Of a DNA stretch of 64,000 nt, positions 48,651 through 64,000 are shown piece by piece. Origin of the DNA: Epinephelus fuscoguttatus (Eukaryota; Chordata; Actinopteri; Perciformes; Serranidae); the NCBI RefSeq assembly GCF_011397635.1, contig NC_064769.1, forward strand, positions 17,687,207 through 17,751,206, given 5' to 3'. A program made the translations under genes and the position numbers. A model generated the notes under the pieces. That model saw nothing but the letters and a program-made list of their open reading frames with translations, was not told where the DNA came from and ran no database searches. How positions within the stretch are numbered: position 1 is the first letter of the stretch; the number at the start of each line of letters is the position of its first letter.

Positions 48651-49131
48651 CATGACAGCGTTTGAGGAGCCAGACATGGCGAACCTCAACCTCAGCTGGA
48701 CAGAGCCATGATCTGTTTGGAAACCAATAACAAGGAAAACAAACACACATAAGATTTTTTAAAACAAAATCAGCAAACATCAGGTAATGTGCACATTTTA
48801 ATCTAGTGAAGGGTTTTCAGGTTTGTGTCAAGTTGAAACAACAAAGCTATGATGGGTTAAAGTTTCATTTGCGGTGCCCACCCCATTGACTCCAATAATA
48901 GGCTACTGACACCAAAGTTTGGGTAATAGTTGTATTTATTTATTATTATTTTATCCGATTCTATATTTGGTTTTCTTGGTTTTTCCAATGTTTGCCTTTA
49001 TTTTTAATTAAAATTTCTTCTATGTTCATGTAATGCACCAATACACCGAAGCAAATTCTTGTAAATTCTCTTCCTGCAAACATGGTAAAAGATAACATTC
49101 CCTCCATGTAGTCCCACCCAGCCATCAAACA
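48651..49131. other. Spacer between LINE remnant and zmynd19 promoter
   Basis: No gene is seen. A 66-codon minus-strand frame (49161-48961) overlaps the E2F-like site but has no recognisable domain. Confidence 0.35.
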
Positions 49132-49521
49132 TTTCGCGCGAAAATGGCTGGAAGTGGTCACGAGAGTGCGGTGACGTAATAACTGAAACAGGCGGTCGTT
49201 AAAAGTACTCGCTTCCTATTGGACAACATGATCGAACGCTTCGTAGTCTAAAAACTGTAACGTGGCGTTTGATTGGTCGGTCTGATTAGTGGCTCGTCCC
49301 GTCCCGCCCCAGACAGTTCGCTCGGCTTTCCTGCGCCAGCAGCGGTGTGTCACCGAGGCTGGGCTGCTGCTGGAGAGACCCGGAGTCAGGGCAAACACCC
49401 AACCAGTTCACCCAAACTGGCACCGCAGCGGGGCTGAGGGGCTGCCCCGGCGAGTTGTAAACCTGAATACCACTTAGGTTGGATCCTACGCCTCCGTCTG
49501 TCACCACCGCCCGTCCTCCTG
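49132..49521 (+). promoter_or_regulatory. zmynd19: zmynd19 promoter and 5' UTR
   Basis: A GC-rich stretch just upstream of the zmynd19 ATG has no TATA box. It contains the perfect palindrome TTTCGCGCGAAA (49132-49143, E2F consensus) followed by AAAATGGC (YY1-like), two inverted CCAAT boxes (CTATTGGA near 49217 and TGATTGGTC near 49270) and a GC box (CCCGCCCC near 49305). This is a housekeeping/cell-cycle type promoter by inference. Confidence 0.6.
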
Positions 49522-54761
<5,240 letters not shown>

Positions 54762-57095
54762 TCTGCCCTCATCCTCGCCCGGGAGAGGAGGAGGGAGAAC
54801 GGGGGGGATAGGGTTAGACTTGTGGGTGGGGACACTGGGGCTGAAGTGCAAAACGGGGGAAATCGCTGACATGAGACTAACGACAGAGGACAATGTTGGT
54901 TGCTTGATGGTTTGGATTCAGGGGGTAAGAAGATGGAGGAGGGGAAGGGGAATAAAGCAAAAAGACATCTGCCACTTCCCAGAACTGGTAATTCTCCATA
55001 GCTTGCTTGCTGGATGATGGGGAAAGGTATTATTTTTGTTTTTCATTATTTTTCTCGAGGAGGAAGACCCTCGAGCTCTACCTGCTGCTATGGTTTTGTA
55101 TGTGAGGGGGAAAAAGTTGTCTTGTTGATGAACTGGACAAGCTTCTTTGGACCACAAAATGGACAGTTGTCGTCATCCACTTTTGTTCCTCCACCCAGCC
55201 GCTGGGTTTGGTGACGTCTGTGCAAACGGGGGACCCAGGGGCCGCAGTACCCGTCGTTCAGCCGGTACAAATGGGACAAGGACCTTTTCACTGTATTGCT
55301 CCCTCTCTGACCTCTCTGGTGCACATGGCTGCTGTCTTCATGGTCATCGACATCTTAGCCGCCTCCCTGTCTGCCGTACTCCCCACGCAGCCAACCACCA
55401 CACACATCAGATAGATTTCACTGATTGAATCACACTACCAGTATTGAGAGTGTGGGGTTGTGTATGAGTGCGTATGCTTGTGTATGTATGTGTATGTGCT
55501 GCCAATATGTACTGAAGGACATTGAAATGGTCGACATGGGTTACGAGCTGGGTTAATATATGTCTTTTCTCTTCTTAAAGGGGCCATATTACACAGTTTT
55601 AAATTTCATATTTAATCAAAAATTGGTGGGTTAAAATATTTTCACTGTTCTATAATAAAGTAGCTGCCAAATAAAGGCTTTAATTTTTTCTAGAATTTTC
55701 TTTCTTGACCCATGAGTTATTTTATTTTTCTAGAATTTTTGTTGTTTAAGACAAGGTACAAAGTTTTAATTACCTGAAGTAACTGGATTTTTTTTGCCCT
55801 CAAAATTCTCCAGTTACTATCTAAAAAACTGTTCTTGGCATTGGTACTTTGACAGGCCTTTTTCTCGTGATCCCACAGAAATAAAGCTAGTGGCATCGGT
55901 CATGATGTAAGAAACTGCTTTCTTGTGATCATAAAATATTTAATGTTCACAAGACGCAAAGTATCAGTCAAACCTTTCCGATGATCACAAGGAAACGGTG
56001 TAAGAAATGGTTTCTACCAAAGTCTACTATGACCTGTAATTCGGCACACCGGTTTAAATCCCTCCAGTCAGTCTTAGTTTGCTGGTTTTTAACAGTCACC
56101 TGTCTTCTCAACTGTATTTTTTGCACCTGCAGGGTTATGGTATGTGTGCGTTATGGTCGGGGAGGGGGTTAGCGCTCAGTTTCTTGTGTGAGAGTTTGCT
56201 CTAAGGGTTATTTTTTGAAGAAATTCTATCAATGGAGCTATATTTATTTAAAACATTTGATTGTGAAACATGTTTTTTGTCCTGGTGATATTTGAAGGCA
56301 AACGTTATTAAAAAAAAAAAAAAAAAAAAAGTGGACAATATGGGACCTTTTTATGTCACATCTTTCTGGGCAGGGAGGGGGACTGAACATTTCAACCCCG
56401 TTACTTTATTATTATTTTCTTTCCTGATCCTGAATGAATGAGTGAGTCCTCCTCGGTGTTGCCCTTCCAGATTTTCCATGAAAACACTGCACACCATCAT
56501 TGTCACTAAAAAAAAAAATCTTCCACGTGAGAGACGTCTTGGAGTGTAAAACTTGAATTCCCCCCCTTTACACACCCTTTTGGCAAATTTTGTTCTGGAG
56601 AGTGGTTTTATGAACTGAACCATTTCCTGGCTTTGTTTTCTGAGACACAGCAGTCCAAGTGCTCTGTGTCACCTTTATCCTCAATCGCCTGCCTTCCTTG
56701 TATTACCTACAATGCACACCTGCTTAATGTGTCCTCTTGTGTCTTAGGTGAGGAGTCCAGACACTTGGTAAAGCATGTCACTTACAGATGTACATGCGAC
56801 TCGTTGATTGTTCATTTTGTATGTGTGTGTGCGAACAGGTTTTCAACACTGCACTAAAAAAATTTGGCTCCCATGTTAGCGTATTTGTCATAGATGGGTT
56901 AAAGGGAGGGGTGTGATTTGGATTTGGAGTGTACAGATTGTGTCTGGAATCTTTTTTGTTTTGTAAGAATATAAACATTAATCACCTAGGAATAAAGAGC
57001 TACAATATGTGAATGGAAGTACAGTCGGGGGGGGGATAACTGACCGTTGCTTTTCCAATGTAAAATGATAATAAATAAAATGAACCTCATTTGTT
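54762..57095 (+). other. zmynd19: zmynd19 3' UTR
   Basis: No other gene is seen on either strand. AATAAA signals lie at 56991-56996 and, doubled, at 57070-57079, which would give a 3' UTR of about 2.3 kb. An A20 run lies near 56311-56330. Several open frames in the first kilobase are chance readings of GC-rich UTR. Confidence 0.6.
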
Positions 57096-59532
57096 GGAGT
57101 TGGCTTGTGGAGTCGTTTCGTTTCATATTCATTTAGGTTTAATTGGCTTAACGATTCGGTAACAGAAGAACCTGGATAAATAAAAGTTGATTGGATGAAA
57201 TGAAAATCAATCATTTCAGGCTGAAGAGTCTAAAATATAAAAAATTCTTATAGTTGCAGTATTTATTTATTTGGTAACACTTTATCACCCCATGTAGTGT
57301 TTATAATAACTAAAATATTTAATGAATGGTCTGTAATGTAGTTGTAAGTGGCTATAAGGATATTTTAAGTGTCTGTTATTGTGCACTGTCTCTATGTAGA
57401 TTTATGTTATTATCAGTGGTGACCCCAAGGGGGGGCCAGTGGGGACCATGGTCACCCTGATACAATAGCTGGCATCCCTGAGTGAAAATAACTGGAGGCT
57501 GACATAACTGACTTTAATAGGCTGTAGCTGTGAGTTTTAAACTAGCACTAAGGTATATTGTGAAACCAGACAACCTAAGGCGGGCCTATTAAATTGGCGG
57601 CCCGTGGGTCACGTGCGGCCCAGAAGCAACATCCAAGTGGACCAGCCAGGTATTGGTACCGAGACCCGGTATCAAACAGCCTGGGGGTAAATTAATGAAG
57701 ACTGTACTATATATAAGCTCAGCCGTTGTCAGCTTTTTCATTGTTACTTTTTAAAGTTTTGGTTTCATGTATCATTGTGCTGCAGCCTCGCTCCTGCTCT
57801 CCGCATGCTGACCTCCACACACACGCAGACACACACAAACACGACAGAGTGAGTCAGACAACAGCAGAGAGGCCGCAGTGCAGATGAGAGGAGTATAACT
57901 TCAATATTACTCTAGTTGAGGACAACTATGCTTGTTACTATAAGTAAGTGCATTAAAACCCTCACCAGTAAAAAGCCAGTGCTTTATTAACATGTGTTCA
58001 GCATGTAGAAAGCAATGTTTTAATCGGCTCTGTCCGCAGTCTCTCATTCACCGCTGTTATGGTTTACAATCGTGGTTTACACAAGCACATCGATCTCGCT
58101 GGACTAACAGCAAACTGTAAAAAACAGACTAAGATGAAAGCTGTATGAACGTAGTCTCTCTCACTTTATTTTAAAATGTACCTGAGGCAGCCGACGTGTG
58201 GACAGTGAGTGTCCTTTACTGATGTCTGTTCTTTATGCTTACATAATTATTACACAAGTATTGTGATGTCAGGAGTAATATTTATTTTATTGACATGTTA
58301 AATTTGTTTCCAGTGAGATATTAAGTTTATATAGTGACTTTCTTGTTGTAAACATGACTGTTGCTGACATGGACTGTATAAAACTACATCCTGTGTATCT
58401 GACCAATAAGGAAAGCATCAGGAGGTGAGTTGTGTGTGTGTGTGTACTGTAGGAGAGAGAAGGGAGAGGAAGATGTTGGTAGAGAGGTATAGTTAACATA
58501 TCTACCTATAGCTGCAAATGTATACATAACACCTATAAATGCTAAATAGGGGAGGTTAAAGTGAGGGGGTACCAGTTACTGTATATCTGTTCTTTTTCAG
58601 ATACAGTAAAATTTATCCTAGCAGTCAGAAAAATAAAAGTCTGTTGTTGATCAATAGAGAATCAGTCAACAACCATTTTCATTAGATTAATCGTTTAAGT
58701 ACAAATTTGCTGATTCAAGCTTCTCAAATGTAAAGATTCTCTGCATTATGTTATGTTACGTTGAATACCTTGATCTTAATGGCGTATTTCTCACAATACT
58801 ATGGCACTGTTTCCCAGAGCTGCTCAAAGTGCAGCCCACAGGCTTGTGATAGGCCAGAAGCATTTTGTGTGTATAGAAAGCCAGTGGTTGTATGGCAAAA
58901 CTTTGAGAACCCCTTAAGTAAACAATCACTTATTCAGAAAAAAAAATCAAAAGATAAATATGTACTGAAAATAATCATTAGTTGTGGACCCATTGATGTC
59001 CCTCTATGTCTGTGTGAAGGGGTCTTACATTCCCTAACAGTTGTTTCTCTGAATAGATGAGGTGTGGACTGAAAGATGCAGCCAAAGAAGCCATCTATAT
59101 GTCTGCTACAGGAACTTTGATATTTGATCTTCCACTTATGCTCTGTTCAACAGACTGCTTGGTCAGATCAATTTCCTCCATCACTGCCCCCCCTCTGATT
59201 CGATGGTGAGTTGCATGTTGTCCCCAAAGATGTGAAGGCTGATACCACTGCTGTCAAAGCTCATTTATCACTCAGTTTGTGGACTGGTGGCTTCACTGCT
59301 CTCAAAGCTGGACTTTTTTGTTTGCCACCATTAAAACTTTTGGTTGATTTGTTTTTCTTGTTAATTACTAGTTGTTTTTTAAAACCCTGATAATGTACTT
59401 ATGTAGCTAGCATGATAGAAAAACATGTATATGTGTCAACAGGGTCATCATTTTAAAACACACTATGCCTTTTTTAAAACTGTGTGCACTTCTATCTCTG
59501 GAGTCATCTGTTCATCAGTAAACATCATCTTC
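57096..59532. other. Intergenic, with probable hAT-derived repeat
   Basis: Around 57580-57680 the motif ATTGGCGGCCCGTGGG followed by CACGTGCGGCCC resembles the start of fish hAT elements. The region 57700-58300 may be its interior. No transposase frame or other gene is recognised. Confidence 0.35.
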
Positions 59533-60030
59533 AAAGGTCCAGTGTGTGGGATTCAGGAGGATATATTGGCATAATATATTGGCATATAATATAATAAGTA
59601 TGTTTATTTTAGTGTATAATCAGCTAAAAATAAGAATCATGTCTTTGTTACTTTAGAAAGAGGTGTTCATATCTACATAGGGAGCAGGTCCTAGTCTACG
59701 GAGTCCGCCATGTTGAACTGCCATGTTTCCACAGTAGCCCAGAATGGACAAAATACACGCAGGCTCTAGATAGGGCCATTTGCGTTTTTGTGACCACCAT
59801 AGTTAGCAGCCCTTCCATAACAAGCAGTGTCTGAAAAACTGTGTTTTTACTGGTTTAAATCGGTAGGTCTGTTTGTACCTCAGGGGATAATTTGGCACCT
59901 GGTAAAAAAAACCTTGTGAACAATAAAGACTGAAGGAATTCTAACCTGGAGAAGTTTGAGTTGGTTGCAATCTGTAGTTCTCACTCCTAGATGCCACTAA
60001 ATCCATCTAAATCTCACACACTGGACCTTT
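59533..60030 (-). repeat. MITE-like repeat, third copy
   Basis: It begins AAAGGTCCAGTGTGTGGGAT and ends CACACACTGGACCTTT, a clear terminal inverted repeat. It is the best preserved of the three copies and is inverted relative to the 12944-13450 copy. No coding potential. Confidence 0.75.
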
Positions 60031-60261
60031 AATCCCATGCTTGGGTTTTCCAAATAAATTGCAACACCACCCCAGGTGAGAGAGACACACACGAACAGGC
60101 AGATATAAGATAGAGGAAATGGACATGTCCAAATATGAATGTAGGGCCAATTGTACAAAGCACTTTTTATCCGATGATCAGATAACTGTTTATTGCCATT
60201 ACTGCAGAACAGCAGCTGACTATTGGATGTGTGTTATTTGGTAATCCTGTCAGATACATTC

Positions 60262-60630
60262 ATTCATTCATCTTCAGGGTTGTGGGGGGGCTGGAGCCTA
60301 TCCCAGCTACATCGGGCGAGAGGCAGGGTACACCCTGGACAGGTCGCCAGACTATCGCAGGGCTGACACATAGAGACAAACAACCATTCACGCTCACATT
60401 CACACCTACGGACAATTTAGAGTTATCAATTAACCTAGTCCCCAATCTGCATGTCTTTGGACTGTGGGAGGAAGCCGGAGTGCCCGGAGAGCACAGAGAG
60501 AACCCACACTGACACGGGGAGAACATGCAAACTCCGCACAGAAGGGCTCCCACGCCCGGGATCAAACCGGCAACCCTCTTGCTGTGAGGCAAGAGTGCCA
60601 ACCACCACACCACCGTGCTGCCCCTGTCAG
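60262..60630. repeat. High-copy fish interspersed repeat
   Basis: It contains GGACTGTGGGAGGAAGCCGG and ACGGGGAGAACATGCAAACT, the core of a repeat found very widely in fish genomes. The class is not assigned here. Its open frames (for example 60613-60260, minus) are not genes. Confidence 0.65.
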
Positions 60631-61190
60631 ATACAAGTTACTTTGATTCTACTTGTTTATTTGACTGCTGAATTATTTCTGGATATTAATATTTTGTGAT
60701 TAAATTAAATGGTTTGAACATTCTCTGTTTTTGGAAATACAGACAATAATTTGCACATGCTGAGTACAACTTCTTGCCTTAAAGATGTTGTGAATTGCAG
60801 CACCCTGGCTGTGCATGCTCATCATTATATAGCAAGACACATCAGGTGCTGCAGGAGTTTCTGATGAGGCGACAGAAGATGATTCACATCACTAATCTGT
60901 GCACACATAAATCCAACAGTCCATTTACTGTATAATCTCGTTCGCATGCACGTGCGCCAGTAAAAGTCATAGAAACAGAACGTTTGACCCAGGTGATGTT
61001 TGAGTTGCATGCCCTTTAAACTCCTCATTTGCACTTGGAATTGACAGAAGTTGACTTTCTAAACCTGTGTCCTGGAAAGTTAAAATCTTGAATACCTGAC
61101 TTCTTGGAAAAAAATTCTAGAAGACAAACTGAGAACTGAGCTGAAGAAAAACCTAAAGAGGAAAACTACAGCCAAACATACCTGCTGAAA

Positions 61191-61263
61191 ATGGCTTCTA
61201 ATGGACCCCCTGTGTTGGAGCACCTCCTGACCAGAGTTAGACGATGGATCATTTACTTTGTAG
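61191..61263 (+). CDS. Possible first coding exon of an unrecognised gene
   Basis: An ATG in good context (GAAAATGGCT) opens 24 codons plus one base, MASNGPPVLEHLLTRV followed by a basic-hydrophobic stretch RRWIIYFV, up to a strong donor (G|GTAAGA). A TATATA-like element is at about 60824-60831, some 370 bp upstream, with A-rich 5' leader sequence between. The end looks like the start of a signal anchor or transmembrane segment. I do not recognise the protein, and no second exon was found before 64000, where the sequence is repetitive. It may be a partial gene running out of the window or a chance reading. Confidence 0.35.
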
Positions 61264-61470
61264 GTAAGACATCTTTTAATGTCATGCCAAATGTTTTAGT
61301 TCAGTTTAGTTTAATTATTCAAAAGATTACTATTAGAGCACTATTTAAAGGGGAAAACCACTTTCTTTAAGAATTCCAGTATGTTATTTCCATGGTCTAG
61401 GAAAGTTCAATCAATATTTATGAACTTGAGCAACTGTCTCTCAAAGCCAGAAACCAGAGAAGTAGCCTTA

Positions 61471-61980
61471 AGCCTGATTTATGGTCCTGCGTTAAATCAA
61501 CGACGTCGCTACATCGTAGGGTACGTGGCTACGCAGAAGGCTCGCCGTAGCCCCCGGCGTAGCCTGACGTGCACCTCCCCAAAAAATGTAAATACACGTT
61601 GAGGCGACGCAGACCCAGGGCAGACCGAGAGGGCTGTAATTGGTTTGCTTGGTAGCAACGCATTTCCGGTTCCGTATTTCCAGATTGCGCCATCCCCGCC
61701 ATCTTTAAACATCTTCTGTTGCGATGTAGATGTTGCAGTATTAAAGCCTATTTATGCTCAACGTTCAATACGGATACGGATGGAGCCGTCTGTCCGTGCT
61801 CCGCGTTCATTTCTCTGTGACCGGAAAACCATTCAGGAAAGGAACGCAGCCTCCTATCGCTCTGGCGTTGAATTGCACTGCGACGAAATGGAGTGACGGA
61901 GAAGTTTGAAGGGTTCACGACGGCGTCACAGCAACGACGTAGGTACGTCGTAGGTACGCCACAGGACCATAAATCAGGCT
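61471..61980. mobile_element. Harbinger-type MITE
   Basis: The ends AGCCTGATTTATGGTCCTG and its exact reverse complement form 19-bp terminal inverted repeats, flanked by the 3-bp duplication TTA (61468-61470 and 61981-61983), which is the PIF/Harbinger target. It is 510 bp, relatively GC-rich, with many GACGTCG/CGTAGG motifs. A second Harbinger-like terminus (TTAAAGCCTATTTATGCTC, near 61740) suggests a composite. No transposase. Confidence 0.8.
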
Positions 61981-61983
61981 TTA

Positions 61984-62567
61984 GTCTCAAACTTGTGATG
62001 TCATCAAGTATAAAGTCTGGAGCTGCTCTGCAGACAGTGACTCAGAGCCTGATATTGTGGACCCAAAGAATGCTCCTTTCCTTATTTTTTTTTTTAATGA
62101 GTTTTAGCACTCTAAGTCTGGGAGTTGTTTGTGTTTACTAATGTGTTTGGGCTGTCTTGGGACCATAGAAACAATGTGTAGAAATTTTGAAAATAGGTGT
62201 AGTTGCCCTTTAAACCAATAAAGAAATGATATTACTTACTAAAAACAATACAAAATGAAAGAAAAGGGAATAAAGGTATAAGCAGATGTGACAAGATGCT
62301 TCTGCTGGTTGTACATAAAGTTCAAAGTTCAAGATGTAATGAGTAACCTTTTTATCTGTGTCCTAAAAACAAGCAAAGAATAAGAATAAGATTTAGTGTC
62401 ATGTTCAATATGGGGTGCCGTTTGTAAAGTGTCTCACACTGAAAATAACATCAACATTTTGCCACATTTAGCTTCAAACAATGTTTAAAAAAGTATTGTG
62501 ATTTTTTTAACGTCACCTTTTACCACATTTACAGCAATATTTGTTAAATTAGAAATATATTAAATAG
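61984..62567. other. Intergenic sequence, no gene seen
   Basis: AT-rich sequence between the Harbinger MITE and the large inverted repeat. No exon, element end or motif is recognised. Confidence 0.4.
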
Positions 62568-64000
62568 TTAAATCTAAATATTAAATGTGGCACCTAGATG
62601 TTAAATGTTAAATCTAAACGCTAAATCTAAATCTAAATCTAAATGTTAAATCTAAATATTAAATCTAAATCTAAATGCTAAATCTAAATCTAAATATTAA
62701 ATCTAAATCTAAATCTAAATGTTAAATCTAAATGTTTTGGGTGAAACTAAATATTTAGCTAATATGCAAATTCACACTGCCGGTCATCGGAAGTACCAAA
62801 ATAAAAGCTCGAGATGGTCAGACTGTTTATAGAATCAAATAACGAATTAAAACCAACTTATCGGGGGAAATGGACACTTGAACATACATTAGCGTGATAA
62901 TAACTACCTAAAATAACAAGAAACGTGTTTGGAGAAATTTTATTTGACGTGTACTTTGAGTTGTTAGTGTCCCTTCTGAGGGATTAATAACCTAAGCTAA
63001 CAACCGTCAGTTCTTAGCCCCGTTTGCAGTGTCTGTAATGACTCATTAACTCTTAAACGGTCCGTGAAAAAAATATTTTTTTCCAGCGGATGTCTTAGTT
63101 ACAACATGATTGAGCTAGCAAAGCAGTTTTGTGTTGCGATGTGTGGTATTTATTCAGTTTTGGGAAATCACGATGTCTAGAAAGCACCAGTGGCCGCAGC
63201 AGCAGCAAAGCTATCAGGACGTCATCTGTTAAATGTCTCCCATTGTCGGATACGACATTAAACTACTCCAGTTAGCTCAATCATGTTGTAACTAAGACAT
63301 CCGCTGGAAAAATATTTTCTTAACGGACCGTTTAGAGTTAGTGAGTCATTACAGACACCGCTAACGGGGCTAACAGCTAACAGTTAGCCTCGCTAATCTA
63401 CGATAACCATGTTATTAATTTCAGACCGTGATAGTAATGTTTGTTCAGTCATAGTGTTTATAGGCTTTACAAACACCAGATTAGTCTAAACGGTGATACA
63501 GTGACGTGAAAAACGTGAGATGTGCATATATATATGTTGCTAAACTCCGCTGGTTTTCTACCTGGAAGTATTTGTAAACAACAAGGTGATTCCCTCAGAA
63601 GGGACACTAACAGTTCAAAGTACACATCAAATAAAATTTCTCCAAACACGTTTCTTGTTATTTTAGGTAGTTATTATCACGCTAATGTATGTTCAAGTGT
63701 CCATTTCCCCCGATAAATTGGTTTTAATTCGTTATTTGATTCTATAAACAGTCTGACCATCTCGAGCTTTTATTTTGGTACTTCCTGTGACCGGCAGTGT
63801 GAATTTGCATATTAGCTAAATATTTAGTTTCACCCAAAACATTTAGATTTAACATTTATATTTATATTTATATTTATATTTAGCATTTAGATTTAGATTT
63901 AATATTTAGATTTAACATTTAGATTTAGATTTAGATTTAATATTTAGATTTAGATTTAGCATTTAGATTTAGATTTAATATTTAGATTTAGATTTAATAT
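62568..64000. repeat. Giant inverted repeat (foldback-like) with TTTAGA-type arrays
   Basis: A tandem array of TAAATC hexamers mixed with TAAATGT/TAAATAT heptamers (62568-62742) is mirrored by its reverse complement from 63841 to the window end. The unique flank 62743-62983 pairs with 63591-63838, and 62990-63117 pairs with 63273-63390. About 200 bp present on the right (63391-63590) has no left partner. The loop is 155 nt (63118-63272). No transposase was seen. The element is cut by the window edge, so its true end is unknown. Confidence 0.85.

Noticed and set aside
60260-60613. 117-codon minus-strand frame
   Set aside because: It lies entirely inside a high-copy fish repeat.

Overview
This is nuclear DNA from a vertebrate, almost certainly a teleost and probably a percomorph. 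The genes are split by GT-AG introns and their products read clearly as fish orthologues of human proteins. The rest is AT-rich DNA full of fish-type repeats: three different Tc1-like transposons, hAT and Harbinger MITEs, a Helitron-like element, LINE/SINE tails, and CA/TA microsatellites. There are no operons, CRISPR arrays or other prokaryotic features.

Four protein-coding genes can be assembled exon by exon, each with a continuous reading frame. (1) traf2, minus strand, coding 5939-14009, ten coding exons, 520 aa: a RING/zinc-finger/coiled-coil/MATH adaptor of TNF-receptor signalling. Its 5' UTR reaches back to about 19.5-19.95 kb. (2) coq4, plus strand, 20215-26248, seven exons, 276 aa: a mitochondrial coenzyme Q biosynthesis protein. 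It starts head-to-head with traf2 across a short shared promoter that carries an NRF1-like site. (3) bspry, minus strand, 35347-43715, six coding exons, 462 aa: a B-box/coiled-coil/SPRY protein. (4) zmynd19, plus strand, 49522-54761, six exons, 227 aa: a MYND zinc-finger protein with a long 3' UTR ending near 57.1 kb. A possible first coding exon of a fifth, unrecognised plus-strand gene lies at 61191-61263. From general knowledge all four human orthologues are on chromosome 9q, so the window looks like a rearranged block of 9q synteny.

Layout: 1-3108, an old MITE split by a Tc1-like element; 3.1-5.9 kb, downstream of traf2, with a hAT-type MITE; 5.9-20 kb, traf2; 20-26.3 kb, coq4; 26.3-35.3 kb, intergenic with two full-length Tc1-like elements, one broken by a single stop codon; 35.3-43.8 kb, bspry, with a Helitron-like element in an intron; 43.8-49.1 kb, intergenic with a 21-bp minisatellite and a dead LINE fragment; 49.1-57.1 kb, zmynd19; 57.1-64 kb, repeat-rich and ending in a very large inverted repeat with TTTAGA-type arrays.

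I found no convincing new molecular system. The signals most worth a second look are the foldback structure at the right end, perfect estrogen-response-element palindromes inside an interspersed repeat in traf2, a 41-bp direct repeat around a perfect hairpin, and recurring CTCF-core-like motifs. Function, family and human comparisons come from memory of the families; no searches were run.
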